Position numbers and translations under genes: made by a program
Origin: Paenibacillus algorifonticola
GTDB lineage: Bacteria; Bacillota; Bacilli; Paenibacillales; Paenibacillaceae
Reading direction: 5' to 3'
Length of the DNA stretch: 64,000 nucleotides
Assembly: GCF_000971975.1 (NCBI RefSeq)
Contig: NZ_LAQO01000014.1
Span: 62,001 to 126,000, forward strand
Part shown: positions 34,655 through 43,672 of the stretch, one piece after another
How positions within the stretch are numbered: position 1 is the stretch's first letter
How the letters are laid out: every line of letters begins with the position of its first letter
The notes under the pieces: generated by a model
Told to the model about the DNA's origin: nothing
The model's input: the letters and a program-made list of their open reading frames with translations, nothing else
Databases searched by the model: none

Positions 34655-36730
34655 TTATTTCGGCATATCGGCCAGCCAGACCGCTCCCAGCTTGCTCACT
34701 GAATCGGATGGCCAAGCGCTGTCATTCCAATAGATTGGCTTGCTTGCGCCAGACGATCCGTCTATGATTTTCACATCAAAACCAATTTCCCGTCCATTTG
34801 ATCCCTTGATCGCTTTCCAAGGAATGACCGTTTCTACAATATAGCCGGTGGCAATCGCTCTGGTCACATAAGAATAGCTGCCTTTCTGATGATTCAGTCG
34901 GGGAAAAATCAGCCTTCTTACTTCTTGTCCATTTTCGCTGCCCTCCTGCCCATTCTCCTGAACATAGAGCTCCACCTGATCAGCGTCATCGCGGGTTTTA
35001 TCCGCTACAATGACCTGTACATACAAGTTCGTCCCGTCCCATAGCGTCTTAAAGCTTGTCTTCTCGCTTCCCGTCTGCGTAAGCCGGGAAGAAACCGCTT
35101 GATCCCAAATCTGATCGACCGACTGCTGCACTCTCGGCGAAGCCCCTAAGGCAACGGTCCGGCTCTGCGGGTCTGACGGCAGCTGCGACGAATCTGCGAC
35201 TCCCCAATAAGCTGGCTTAGCTTGCAAGTCCGTATCAAACAGCAGCGCCTGATTATTATACGTCTTCTCATCCTGCACACCCCAGAAGGTCACAGAAGAG
35301 ATCGATTTACTGTATTTTTTATAAAGCTCCAGCAGCTCTTTGTAACGATATGCCTGCTGAACGGCAATTGCCTCTGGCATCGCCGTGCCGAAGCTGATCC
35401 GGGTATCGATGTCCAGCTCCGTAATTTGAATATCCAAGCCGAGTCCGGCAAACAGCTTGATCGTTTTCTCAATTTCCAACGTCGATGGCGACTCCAGTTT
35501 GTAATGGGATTGCAGCCCTACGCCGTCAATCAGCCCCTTGCTCTTGAGGCGCTTGACCAGTTGATAAATCTGCTGCCGCTTTTGCGGTGTTTCCGTCCCA
35601 TAGTCATTGTAATAAAGCTTGGCCGACGGATCGGCAGCACGCGCAAATTCAAACGCTTTTTCAATGTAATCCGGTCCTATCGTTTTATACCATGACGTTT
35701 GGCGAAGTCCGTTTTTATCGCCGCCTGTGTCCGCAATCGCTTCGTTGACGACATCCCACGCGTACACCTTGCCCTTGTAGCGCTTCATCACCTTCTCGAT
35801 ATACTGCTTCATACGCTGCAGCGCTAGCGTTCGGCTAGCTGGCTTGCCATTATTGTCCCAATACATCCATTCCGCCGCATCGGTATGCCAGATGAGCGCA
35901 TGGCCGCGCACTACCATATCATTCGCCTCGGCAAAGCGGACGTAACGATCGGCTGCCGCAAACGCAAATTGCCCCTGCTTGGGCGCCAGAAATTTTGGCT
36001 TCATCTCGTAGGTTGCAGTTAAGCTATTGAAATGCTTTTTGAGCAAATCTCCATAAATGCCTTCCATTTGCCACGGATATACCGCCGCTCCAATTGCAAA
36101 ATCGTCTTTATAAACCTCCTTTATTGCCGGAATATTGTCCTCTATCACCATGTCGGAAATAACCGCTATCGACACATCATCCACATAAAAGGCTGTCGTA
36201 TCGACCGTATCATCCGTTATGTAAGGCGTTTCCAGGTACAGTTTCAGCTCGGACGGGGTGTCTCCATGAAGAAACGTTCCTTTGAGCTCATGCCACTCTT
36301 GCCATTCCTCCTTCTTGATTGTCATTTGCTTCAGCGGGCTCCAGCTTGCCGCTCCCGAATTTTTATAAACGGTCAACTGCATCGTTATATCCTTGGCCGG
36401 CTTTTCCTTCAGCTTAATATAAGCTGAGATTTCATATTCTTTATTAGGGAGCAGCTGCTTCCTGAGATCGAGCATCGGGCCATTGTAGGTGCGCTTTCGC
36501 CCCTCTACCAGCATGCTCCCGCTGCCGGTGTTCGCCTCTTGCTTGTTGAGGCTAAGCTTCTCGTGTCCGATTCTGGCTTTCCAGCCTTGCAGGCTGCCAT
36601 CTTCAAAATCGCTATCCAGCACAATCTGTGGAACCTTGTCCGCTATGACAGCATTGGAGAAGGGAAGGGCCGCACCTATGAAAAGCGACATCACCATCCA
36701 TGAAGCCAATATTCGTTTTTTGAACTGCAT
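34655..36730 (-). CDS. Secreted GH10 endo-1,4-beta-xylanase with CBMs
   Basis: A 691-residue exoenzyme. In order: signal peptide (about 1-30); a CBM22/CBM4_9-type beta-sandwich (about 35-195, DFEDGSLQGWKARIG); a GH10 barrel (about 205-530) with acid/base Glu in WDVVNEAIAD and nucleophile Glu in IQITELDID, plus VVRGHALIWHTD; and a C-terminal CBM9-like module (about 545-691, SFKTLWDGTNLYVQVIVAD). It degrades xylan outside the cell. There is no SLH or lipobox, so it is released. AGGAGG precedes the ATG. A 91-bp hairpin element lies in its promoter region and an HTH-TPR regulator gene is divergent. Confidence 0.95.
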   Translation of the reverse strand: MQFKKRILASWMVMSLFIGAALPFSNAVIADKVPQIVLDSDFEDGSLQGWKARIGHEKLSLNKQEANTGSGSMLVEGRKRTYNGPMLDLRKQLLPNKEYEISAYIKLKEKPAKDITMQLTVYKNSGAASWSPLKQMTIKKEEWQEWHELKGTFLHGDTPSELKLYLETPYITDDTVDTTAFYVDDVSIAVISDMVIEDNIPAIKEVYKDDFAIGAAVYPWQMEGIYGDLLKKHFNSLTATYEMKPKFLAPKQGQFAFAAADRYVRFAEANDMVVRGHALIWHTDAAEWMYWDNNGKPASRTLALQRMKQYIEKVMKRYKGKVYAWDVVNEAIADTGGDKNGLRQTSWYKTIGPDYIEKAFEFARAADPSAKLYYNDYGTETPQKRQQIYQLVKRLKSKGLIDGVGLQSHYKLESPSTLEIEKTIKLFAGLGLDIQITELDIDTRISFGTAMPEAIAVQQAYRYKELLELYKKYSKSISSVTFWGVQDEKTYNNQALLFDTDLQAKPAYWGVADSSQLPSDPQSRTVALGASPRVQQSVDQIWDQAVSSRLTQTGSEKTSFKTLWDGTNLYVQVIVADKTRDDADQVELYVQENGQEGSENGQEVRRLIFPRLNHQKGSYSYVTRAIATGYIVETVIPWKAIKGSNGREIGFDVKIIDGSSGASKPIYWNDSAWPSDSVSKLGAVWLADMPK

Positions 36731-36752
36731 TTTTGTCCTCCTTCTAGTCGTT

Positions 36753-36853
36753 AGAGACTGCGACGAAAAAAGTACCGCTAATTTATTGACAAAACTCCCA
36801 AGACCGTGGAGATTTTGTCAATAAAAGCGGGTACTAATTTCCTCGCAGCTCCT
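36753..36853. repeat. Large nested inverted repeat in the xylanase/regulator divergent promoter
   Basis: A 91-bp hairpin (36758-36848) with interrupted pairing: CTGCGA/TCGCAG, GTACCGCT/AGCGGGTAC, TATTGACAAAA/TTTTGTCAATA and CTCC/GGAG around a 9-nt loop. ATTGACAAAA occurs on both strands, so a TTGACA -35-like box faces each way. It may be a MITE-like element or a regulatory structure; no protein is encoded. Confidence 0.75.
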
Positions 36854-36960
36854 TAGCATCGGGTTATTCCCCTTGGAGCTTGGGGTAAGTTACTATTATA
36901 AGATAAATTATGCAACCAGATGGGCAAGATGAAAGATTATTAACCTTGAGGAGGATGAAT

Positions 36961-38241
36961 TTGCTAAAAGAACGGGTTGAGTTTCTATGTAAAAAACGCG
37001 GTTTAGCACGCAAGGAATTGGTCGAAGGGCTGGTGACGCAAGCGCATTTTGCAAATATTTTGGCGGAACGCTATCCGTTTGCCGATGATTTGGCTGAGCT
37101 GATTGCCGCCCGTCTCGCCGTCTCTCCCGAGTATTTAATCCATGCAACCTTGCAGGATGAGGCGACGCTTGAACGCGCAGAGGAGATTTTCGCCCGGCTG
37201 TCGCAGCCCGTTTCAGCGCTTACTGAGACTGATGTCAATGAACTGGATGACAAAAATAACGCGCTAACGATTGAGCTGACTACCGCGCTGATGAAAGCCG
37301 TCTATTATCAGCAGATGAATGATGGCGATGCTTATGATTATATTCACCGCACTTATCTTCATCATTATTTAGAGAAGTTTGGACGCGAAGACGAGCCGGA
37401 TTTGCCCGTCCCGCTCAAAAAGGCGCTATTTTTGTATAAAATCCAGCATTACCGCTCCAAAAATCAATATTTCGAAGCGCTAAATAATAGCAAGCGGTTA
37501 AGCGCACTTGTGGAAAAAGGCTCGGAAATCTGGTTAACGGTACAAAATTTCCTAATGGAAGCCTCTGTATATAGCAAGCAATATGAAACGGCCAAAGCGA
37601 TTTATGAGCAAACGATGCAGCATGTATACAGCGAGCGGCTGTACCATCGGTTATCCGGCCAGCATCTTGCCTACAGCGGCTACTGCTTTGCGATGGGACT
37701 TTATGAGGAGGCTCTGCTCGCTTTGTCGATGGCTGAAGCCCATCTCGTCTATACGCCGAGCCCCGGCGACCTTTTTCCGTCGATTATGAATAATCGCATC
37801 ATTATGCTGACGCTGCTCGGCGAGCTGGATAAAGCCTCGGATGAAATTTCCCGCTTTGAAGAGCTCGCGCAGCAGGAAACGGCCGAAACGAAGCTGCTGC
37901 TTTTGCCGCTTCTACTAATCTATCGCTGCGAGGTTGCCTTCGCCTCCAAAAACTGGGGCCTGCTCTCGCAGGGACTTAGCTTGCTTGCGAGCTATTCGCT
38001 GAACGAGGATCAGCAAATGACCGCCCTATTTTATGAAAGCCAGCTTGCCTTGTCGAGTGTTAAAAAAGAAGCTTTTATGGAAGCCGCCCTATCCTGCCTG
38101 CCTTATTTCGAGCAGACCCAGCAGACGATGCGTTTGGAGCAGCTTTATGAGACGCTCGCTGTCGCCTCCGAAGACAGTCGCCGCTACAAGGAATCAGCGC
38201 TGTATTACCGCAAACTGGTCTATTTATTGCGAAATAAATAG
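36961..38241 (+). CDS. HTH-TPR transcriptional regulator (RRNPP-like layout)
   Basis: A 426-residue protein. The N-terminal 60 residues form an XRE-type helix-turn-helix (LLKERVEFLCKKRGLARKEL ... LAVSPEYLI); the rest is helical and repetitive in the manner of TPRs (for example YSKQYETAKAIYEQTMQHVY and GLYEEALLALSMAEAHLVY). Size and layout resemble PlcR/NprR-type peptide-sensing regulators, but identity is not proven. The TTG at 36961 is chosen: AGGAGG lies six bases upstream, whereas the ATG at 36955 abuts that site and the ATG at 36910 has none. It is divergent from the xylanase gene. No signal-peptide-bearing pheromone gene was found next to it. Confidence 0.75.
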   Translation: MLKERVEFLCKKRGLARKELVEGLVTQAHFANILAERYPFADDLAELIAARLAVSPEYLIHATLQDEATLERAEEIFARLSQPVSALTETDVNELDDKNNALTIELTTALMKAVYYQQMNDGDAYDYIHRTYLHHYLEKFGREDEPDLPVPLKKALFLYKIQHYRSKNQYFEALNNSKRLSALVEKGSEIWLTVQNFLMEASVYSKQYETAKAIYEQTMQHVYSERLYHRLSGQHLAYSGYCFAMGLYEEALLALSMAEAHLVYTPSPGDLFPSIMNNRIIMLTLLGELDKASDEISRFEELAQQETAETKLLLLPLLLIYRCEVAFASKNWGLLSQGLSLLASYSLNEDQQMTALFYESQLALSSVKKEAFMEAALSCLPYFEQTQQTMRLEQLYETLAVASEDSRRYKESALYYRKLVYLLRNK

Positions 38242-38483
38242 GCGGAACAAGGCGGCATCCAAAGTGAATGCCACAAAACAAACGGCGCTGCGGCTCATTG
38301 AATCGCCAAAACCGGCTGTTTTTTTGCTCAAAGCCCCTTCCGGCACAAAAAAATCAGCTATTTTCGCTGCTCAAGCTTCGTTTTTTAAGATTTGTTTACA
38401 TGTGCCGGATTGTATTGAAAGGCTTTCCAGTCTGCCTCATACTTAAATTAAGCTACAAAATATGATGAGAACGAGGTGTTGTT

Positions 38484-38903
38484 ATGTTTAACTTATTCGG
38501 AAAGAAGAAAAGCAAAGAAGAGGCTTTGGAGTATGCGGATAAGAAGCTTAACAAGGGGCTCTCCGGCATGATGATGAAAGGTTTTGTTCCTAAGGAGCAT
38601 CGCGACATGATGAATCAAAGCCTCAATCAGGCAAAGCAGGCACATATGGCGTCCACTGGCGCTATTCCTATTGCCGCAACTGCGACCGTGCTTTCGATAA
38701 CAGATACGGGCAAGCTCGTTAACTTCGATCCGATTGTCCTTCTTGCGCTTAACGTCACCGAACAAGACGGACGCACCTATCAGAAAACGATGGAAACCCT
38801 GGTCTCCAAGCTGCAAATTCCGCGCCCTGGCGATCAAATTGGGCTTGGCCAAAATCCAGCCAATTCTTCCGAGCTGATTTACATGGGCTTGCTGACACCT
38901 TAA
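38484..38903 (+). CDS. Conserved-looking hypothetical protein
   Basis: A 139-residue soluble protein with a Lys-rich N-terminus (FGKKKSKEEALEYADKKLNKG) and a small beta-rich C-terminal part (ATATVLSITDTGKLVNFDPIVLLALNV) that reads like an OB- or SHOCT-like nucleating fold. No family is recognised. GAGGTG lies five bases before the ATG. It is followed after 18 bp by another small gene, so the two form an operon, and both end before the convergent anti-sigma gene. Confidence 0.65.
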   Translation: MFNLFGKKKSKEEALEYADKKLNKGLSGMMMKGFVPKEHRDMMNQSLNQAKQAHMASTGAIPIAATATVLSITDTGKLVNFDPIVLLALNVTEQDGRTYQKTMETLVSKLQIPRPGDQIGLGQNPANSSELIYMGLLTP

Positions 38904-38921
38904 AAAGAACGAAGGGGGAAC

Positions 38922-39200
38922 TTGACGAGAAAAGGCGGCACGCAATATCCCGCCGAGTTGAAAGCAGTCATCCCATTGTTGTCGCTGGCCGAATTTAAAG
39001 CAGGGGCCGTCGTGCCCCTGCTTGTTTCCCAGCAAGACAGAAACAAAATTGCTTTATCCCGGGAAGGTGAAGTCGCCACCTCGGATATTCATGCTTTAAT
39101 GGATGAGCAGCTAACGACCTCTTCTCCGTCCGATCCGTCTAAAATTGTCCTCGCCCTGCCAGCAGAAGCCGCTGATTTAAAGCAAACGTTCGGCTACTAA
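38922..39200 (+). CDS. Small hypothetical protein, operon partner
   Basis: A 92-residue protein, start TTG with GAAGGGGGA upstream. The sequence AVIPLLSLAEFKAGAVVPLLVSQQDRNKIALSREGEV suggests a small beta-barrel with a repeated sheet pattern, similar in tone to the second half of the upstream gene. No family or function is recognised. The stop lies 8 bp from the stop of the convergent anti-sigma gene. Confidence 0.6.
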   Translation: MTRKGGTQYPAELKAVIPLLSLAEFKAGAVVPLLVSQQDRNKIALSREGEVATSDIHALMDEQLTTSSPSDPSKIVLALPAEAADLKQTFGY

Positions 39201-39208
39201 ATCAAAGC

Positions 39209-40189
39209 CTATTTAAGCACCTTAATCGATTCGCCAGCCAGCGCCAGCAGCTCAGCTTTCGTTAACCTCTTATTCCCGAGATCTGTAAGCAAATAAAAAG
39301 CATCCTGCTTCTCGTCGTACCACTGGGCATAATGATAGTTGTACTTCTCGCTAATAGTCCGCTTATTATATATTACTTCTATTCCCTCTACCTTGATCTT
39401 CTCGGCATTTTGACCGGAAGGCAGCGATATATATACATTTCCGCCATCCAAAGGGTTCTTGGTTAATTCCGATTTATAATCCCCCTTGGTATAGACCGCG
39501 CTTAACACGCCCGATTTATTCCATGGCACAGCTTTCATGAACAGCTTCTTTCCATCTGCTCCGGCAGCAGCCTGTGCCTTCAGCTCCGACAGCACTTGCT
39601 TATAGGCTGCCGTCTGCTTGTCCGCATCGGTACTAGGCATATAAGGAGCTACTTTGCCGGAAACAAAGCTGTAGCCGCTCAGCTTCTGGGGCAGCAGCTG
39701 CGCGCCAGTCCGATTTGCCTCCTGTTTAAAGGCGGCATAGGTGCCCAACGGCTTTTCTTTGTAGGTGTACAGTGCCTCATCTTCTTTCCCTAACACATAA
39801 AAAGCAACCAGCTCGCCCGGCTTGGCAAATTTTTGGGCTTTATTTAAATAGTTTTGGTACGCCTTGTTGTCTGCACTGTCTGTTTGCGGCGTTATTGCAT
39901 CGATTGTCTGCACCTTAATTTCGCCAGCCGAGTTGCGAATTTCAATATACTGGCTTGCCGCATAGGCGCTTACGGATAGCACGAGCAGCAGCATGAGCGC
40001 CCCGCTGAATGCCGTCGTGCGCTTCATTGCGGGACGCATGAAGGACCGTCGTCCCTTTCTGCCTGCTGCAGCTCCCCCTGAAATTCGCTCCATCACAGCT
40101 TCAGTCACATCGATCGCTGGAAGCCCTCCATTTGCTGCGGCTCTGCTCGTTATATCGTCGTATTCATGATCGAAGCGGATTCGCTCCAT
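39209..40189 (-). CDS. Probable membrane anti-sigma factor
   Basis: A 326-residue protein with a cytoplasmic N-terminus of about 55 residues, one transmembrane helix (about 57-77, ALMLLLVLSVSAYA) and a large extracytoplasmic domain without recognised motifs. Its gene overlaps the end of the ECF sigma gene by 40 bp on the same strand; that arrangement is usual for sigma/anti-sigma pairs. It would hold the sigma factor at the membrane until an envelope signal arrives. There is no zinc-binding HxxxCxxC motif. The ATG at 40189 has GGGGGAAGAGG upstream. Confidence 0.7.
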   Translation of the reverse strand: MERIRFDHEYDDITSRAAANGGLPAIDVTEAVMERISGGAAAGRKGRRSFMRPAMKRTTAFSGALMLLLVLSVSAYAASQYIEIRNSAGEIKVQTIDAITPQTDSADNKAYQNYLNKAQKFAKPGELVAFYVLGKEDEALYTYKEKPLGTYAAFKQEANRTGAQLLPQKLSGYSFVSGKVAPYMPSTDADKQTAAYKQVLSELKAQAAAGADGKKLFMKAVPWNKSGVLSAVYTKGDYKSELTKNPLDGGNVYISLPSGQNAEKIKVEGIEVIYNKRTISEKYNYHYAQWYDEKQDAFYLLTDLGNKRLTKAELLALAGESIKVLK

Positions 40190-40761
40190 GCCTCTTCCCC
40201 CTTATTTTGCAGCTGCTGTTTGATCTTTTGCTTTATGCGGCTCATTCTCTTTTTCAGCGCATCCGGATTTTTCCCCATAATTACACCAAGCTCGGCATAC
40301 GATTTCTCCTCAAACACTCGCAAAATAAGCAAATTTCGCTCCTCCAGCGACAAATTTGCGAGAGCCGCCGCAAGCGCGGGCGTATATAGCCGATTGTCCA
40401 ACTCCTCTTCCGCGCTTGCAGCCGTAATCTCATTCGGACGAAACAAACGCAGCCACTGCCGTTGCAGACGCTGCCTTCGCAGCATATTGAGACAATGATG
40501 ATAGGCAATTCGATACAGCCACGCAGAAAAATGCACCTTGGGCGCATACCCGGCTATCGCCTCATACGCTTTAACAAAAATATCCTGAACCGCATCCTCT
40601 GCATCCTGCCGATTCGCCAGCATCCGCCAGCAATAATGATAAAGCGGCTGCTGAAAAGCTTGTACGACCGCAGCATAAAGCTCCGTCTGCCCTGCCTGAA
40701 CAGCGGTGACCAGCCGTTCCAGCTCAGTTGCTTCCAATTGATTATGCAGCGATGTGAGCAC
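40150..40761 (-). CDS. ECF-type RNA polymerase sigma factor
   Basis: A 203-residue sigma-70 family protein. Region 2 reads YHYCWRMLANRQDAEDAVQDIFVKAYEAIAGY and FSAWLYRIAYHHCLNMLRR; region 4 reads LEERNLLILRVFEEKSYAELGVIMGKNPDALKKRMSR. It directs polymerase to an unknown regulon, probably controlled by the overlapping anti-sigma gene. The start is uncertain: the GTG at 40761 overlaps the AGGAGGTG site, so initiation a few codons inside the frame, for example at the CTG at 40749 or the TTG at 40737, is possible. Confidence 0.9.
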   Translation of the reverse strand: MLTSLHNQLEATELERLVTAVQAGQTELYAAVVQAFQQPLYHYCWRMLANRQDAEDAVQDIFVKAYEAIAGYAPKVHFSAWLYRIAYHHCLNMLRRQRLQRQWLRLFRPNEITAASAEEELDNRLYTPALAAALANLSLEERNLLILRVFEEKSYAELGVIMGKNPDALKKRMSRIKQKIKQQLQNKGEEAWSESASIMNTTI

Positions 40762-40825
40762 CTCCTTCTCTGTTTGTATACTCTCTATAACACCTGACGT
40801 CAGAGAAAGGTGACCGCGGGCCGTA

Positions 40826-41287
40826 TTAATATTTACGTTTGTTTCCCTTTTTCACAAACTCCCAATCCACTTCAATATTTTTCCTCACCCGCTGCAGAAG
40901 CTGAAGCATATGATCCGCTTCTTCCAGCGAAAATCCGGCCAATGCAACCGTATTGGAATGCTCGCCTTCACGCTTTAGAAATGGATAAACAGCTTCGCCC
41001 TTTTTTGTCGGGAACAGTTTTTTGATTTTTTTATTGCTTTCATCCTCTTTTTTCAAAATAAAGCCTTGCTCCTCCAGCCTCTGGATAGCCCGGGCAGCTG
41101 TCGTTCGATCTACCTTAATCATCTCTGCCAGCTTTTCTTGAATGATGCCCGGATTTTCACAAATGCGCACCACATATAAATACTGCCCTTTTGTCAGATC
41201 AAATTGTTTAAATTCAATATTGCTAATGGAATCCAAAGCACGAGCGATCATGCCGATTTCACGAAGAATGTCTTTCATTGGTCTCAT
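40826..41287 (-). CDS. MarR-family transcriptional regulator
   Basis: A 153-residue winged-helix regulator: IEFKQFDLTKGQYLYVVRICENPGI and the recognition/wing part QEKLAEMIKVDRTTAARAIQRLEEQGFI with KKIKKLFPTKKGEAVYPFL. It is divergent from the GNAT-YczE pair with 110 bp between. Palindromic TTGTTGCATTTACAACAA-like sequence lies near 41307-41324, close to its start, and could be its operator. Ligand unknown. Confidence 0.9.
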   Translation of the reverse strand: MRPMKDILREIGMIARALDSISNIEFKQFDLTKGQYLYVVRICENPGIIQEKLAEMIKVDRTTAARAIQRLEEQGFILKKEDESNKKIKKLFPTKKGEAVYPFLKREGEHSNTVALAGFSLEEADHMLQLLQRVRKNIEVDWEFVKKGNKRKY

Positions 41288-41397
41288 TTCCCCTCATTTT
41301 TCATTTTGTTGCATTTACAACAAAAATGAATTCATTTATACTATTTTAAAGGCTTTAAAGCTAGCACTTATACCTATATGGAAAAGGACTGAGGCAT

Positions 41398-41871
41398 TTG
41401 TATTCAAGCGTTATACAAACTCAAGCTGATTTAACCATTGCTATGCATATCCGGCAGCTCGTTTTTGTCGAAGAGCAAGGCACACCCTTGCAGGATGAAT
41501 TTGATGAATTCGACGATTATGACGCGCTGAAGGATCGCGTGCAGCATATTTTAGTTTATTATAACGAAAAACCGGTCGGAACTGGGCGTTTAAGAACGGT
41601 AGATGGATTCGCCAAGCTCGAACGCATCTGTATTTTGCCAGCTTATCGGCAATTTGGACTAGGAAAAGTGATCGTTTATGCTTTAGAGGAAATAGCCAAG
41701 GGACTCGGATATACACGATTTAAATTGCATGGGCAGCAGCAAGCAGAGGGCTTTTATCATAAGCTCGGCTATCAAACCGTCTCGGACCTATTTATGGAGG
41801 ACGGAATTCCGCATGTTTTAATGGTAAAAGCATTAGTCGCCGAGGGCTCAGGAAAAGATGGGGTTCTGTGA
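41398..41871 (+). CDS. GNAT-family N-acetyltransferase
   Basis: A 157-residue acetyltransferase. The N-terminal RQLVFVEEQGTPLQDEFDEFD and the acetyl-CoA-binding LERICILPAYRQFGLGKVIV, followed by KLHGQQQAEGFYHKLGYQ, are those of the ElaA/YitI-like GNAT branch. Substrate unknown. TTG start with GAGG close upstream. Its stop overlaps the next start as GTGA, so it forms an operon with the YczE-family gene and may be controlled by the divergent MarR regulator. Confidence 0.9.
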   Translation: MYSSVIQTQADLTIAMHIRQLVFVEEQGTPLQDEFDEFDDYDALKDRVQHILVYYNEKPVGTGRLRTVDGFAKLERICILPAYRQFGLGKVIVYALEEIAKGLGYTRFKLHGQQQAEGFYHKLGYQTVSDLFMEDGIPHVLMVKALVAEGSGKDGVL

Positions 41872-42479
41872 AATATTTCTTTTATGCGACAGGCATTTTA
41901 ATGATGTCTCTTGGCATCGCCCTCACGATTGAATCGGGCTTTGGGGCATCGCCGTTTGATGCGCTTCTGGTTGGCTTAGCCAACCAGGTCGGGCTTACGG
42001 TGGGCAGCTGGGAAATTATTATTGCTCTTATCATGGTCGGCATTAATTCGTTATTATCCAAAACAAGGCCCGAATTTAAAGGATTGCTTACCGCTTTTAT
42101 TGCTGGCCTCAGCATCGATCTATGGCTTTATGTGCTGCAGGCCTTCGCCCAGCCGGAAATGTGGCTTAGCAGGCTGCTGTTTCTGGGACTTGGTCTACTT
42201 ATCGTTGGAGCAGGCATTGCCTGCTACTTGCAAACGCATGTTGCGCCCATTCCTATGGATCGCTTAATGCTCCTGATTCGGGATATGAGCGGCATGGGCA
42301 TTCTGCTTTCCCGAACGTTGATCCAGCTTTTTTTCTTAATGATGGCCTTTCTATTTCATGGGCCAATAGGAATTGGAACGCTGTTAACCGTCTGCCTAGG
42401 AGGTGTAATCCTTCAGTTTTTTATGCCGTATGCGGCAAAGCTGATTCCAGCTGACAAAAGCAGCAGCTTTAACGAATGA
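41868..42479 (+). CDS. YczE/YyaS-family membrane protein
   Basis: A 203-residue membrane protein with five hydrophobic segments. The motif GIALTIESGFGASPFDALLVGL and the later CYLQTHVAPIPMDRLMLLI identify the YczE/YitT-like family. In Bacillus YczE has been tied to lipopeptide production, but the molecular role is not established. GTG start, coupled to the GNAT gene by a 4-bp overlap. A terminator hairpin follows. Confidence 0.85.
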   Translation: MKYFFYATGILMMSLGIALTIESGFGASPFDALLVGLANQVGLTVGSWEIIIALIMVGINSLLSKTRPEFKGLLTAFIAGLSIDLWLYVLQAFAQPEMWLSRLLFLGLGLLIVGAGIACYLQTHVAPIPMDRLMLLIRDMSGMGILLSRTLIQLFFLMMAFLFHGPIGIGTLLTVCLGGVILQFFMPYAAKLIPADKSSSFNE

Positions 42480-42505
42480 GCCTTTTCGACGCCCCTTTAA
42501 AACAA

Positions 42506-42542
42506 AAAGCCTTGAAGCGCATTCGCTGCGCCTCAAGACTTT
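42506..42542. terminator. Hairpin terminator between convergent genes
   Basis: Interrupted stem AAAG/CTTT, CTTGA/TCAAG and GCGC/GCGC with two mismatches, flanked by an A run on one side and GGTTATTTTG on the other. Confidence 0.65.
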
Positions 42543-42583
42543 GGTTATTTTGTTTACTCTATGAATTCCCTCCAATGCTTGAT

Positions 42584-43672
42584 TTAATCAACCCACCGTA
42601 TGCTATGAATCTGTTCCTCTGAAAAGCTGTAGCTATCTTTTATTCGACGGGAAAATAACGCATGCTGAAGGTTTGCTCCTTCAAAGCTAGTCCGACCTAA
42701 AGTAGCCCCGATGAAGCTCGCGCCTTCCAGATCAGCATGATCGAAGCGCACGCCCATCACCCCCGTTCTCCGATGATCTCTCGGCTCATGGCCGCTCACA
42801 TAATCAAACACCGCTCCGCGCAAATCAGCATGGCGAAAATCGGCTTCCGGCAGTGACGAATATCGAAAATCCGACTCGGGTGCGAGGCAGCCATTCCATC
42901 TTGTACCCATCAGATCACAGCGCTGAAAGCGGCTTCCCTGCAAATGGCTGCCGCTGAAATCCGCATACCGCAAATCATTGGATTCCGCTCGCACCCGGGG
43001 CAGCATCAGATTACGGTAGCACCCATAAGCAATGCTGCTTGCCTTGCTCTCTTCCAGACGCCTGCGGATTTCCTTCACATCCTGCAAGCCTTGATAATCG
43101 ACCAGCACATCCTCGCTAAGATCTGTATATTCGCCAATGCTTATACGCAAAGCAAGCTCCCGCTTAATGGACTTATATTCCTCCAGCAAAATAGCTTCCG
43201 GCATCGCTGCCCGCAGCAATGCAACCGCAAATAAATGATAACAGCCCACTGCTTTCAGCATCATCGCTTCAAATTCCGTGGACTTGGCGGATTCCCCAAA
43301 TCCTTCGTACGATTCAGTCATTTCCTGTATAAACGCTGGCAGCGAGTGATATAGCCAAGCGGCATCATATTCCTCAAACAGCGGCGCCGAATTTTCATAC
43401 CATCTTTCCGAATACGCTTCAATGAAATAACAGGAATGATCCATCATCGACCTGCGCAGCAAGCAAAAATGGATAAGTGAAATGGGCCCTTTTTTATCCG
43501 ATTCCTGCATTTCCCTAATTCGTAAGCATATACGCTTGAAGGTTTCCAGAAACTGATTGATCCACTGCTCCTGATGATGCTGAAGCTCCTCTTCTATCGC
43601 AGTCATTTTTTGGTCCAGCGCCGGGAGAAACTGATGCTCATAAAAATATTGCACGATGTTCTTGTTATTCAT
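42584..43672 (-). CDS. Pentapeptide-repeat protein
   Basis: A 362-residue soluble protein. The N-terminal two thirds are helical and unrecognised. The C-terminal third is built of A(D/N)LxX pentapeptides, for example SNDLRYADFSGSHLQGSRF, EADFRHADLRGAVF and HADLEGASFIGATLGRTSFE, which would fold as a right-handed quadrilateral helix. Some such proteins mimic DNA and guard gyrase, but most have no known role. The ATG at 43672 is preferred; the upstream GTG at 43708 has its AGG site with no spacer. It is monocistronic, and divergent from the GH12 gene. Confidence 0.8.
   Translation of the reverse strand: MNNKNIVQYFYEHQFLPALDQKMTAIEEELQHHQEQWINQFLETFKRICLRIREMQESDKKGPISLIHFCLLRRSMMDHSCYFIEAYSERWYENSAPLFEEYDAAWLYHSLPAFIQEMTESYEGFGESAKSTEFEAMMLKAVGCYHLFAVALLRAAMPEAILLEEYKSIKRELALRISIGEYTDLSEDVLVDYQGLQDVKEIRRRLEESKASSIAYGCYRNLMLPRVRAESNDLRYADFSGSHLQGSRFQRCDLMGTRWNGCLAPESDFRYSSLPEADFRHADLRGAVFDYVSGHEPRDHRRTGVMGVRFDHADLEGASFIGATLGRTSFEGANLQHALFSRRIKDSYSFSEEQIHSIRWVD

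Noticed and set aside
38268-38465. Possible pheromone-like small gene after the HTH-TPR regulator
   Set aside because: The frame has no plausible ribosome-binding site, and its composition is not that of a signal peptide plus pro-peptide.
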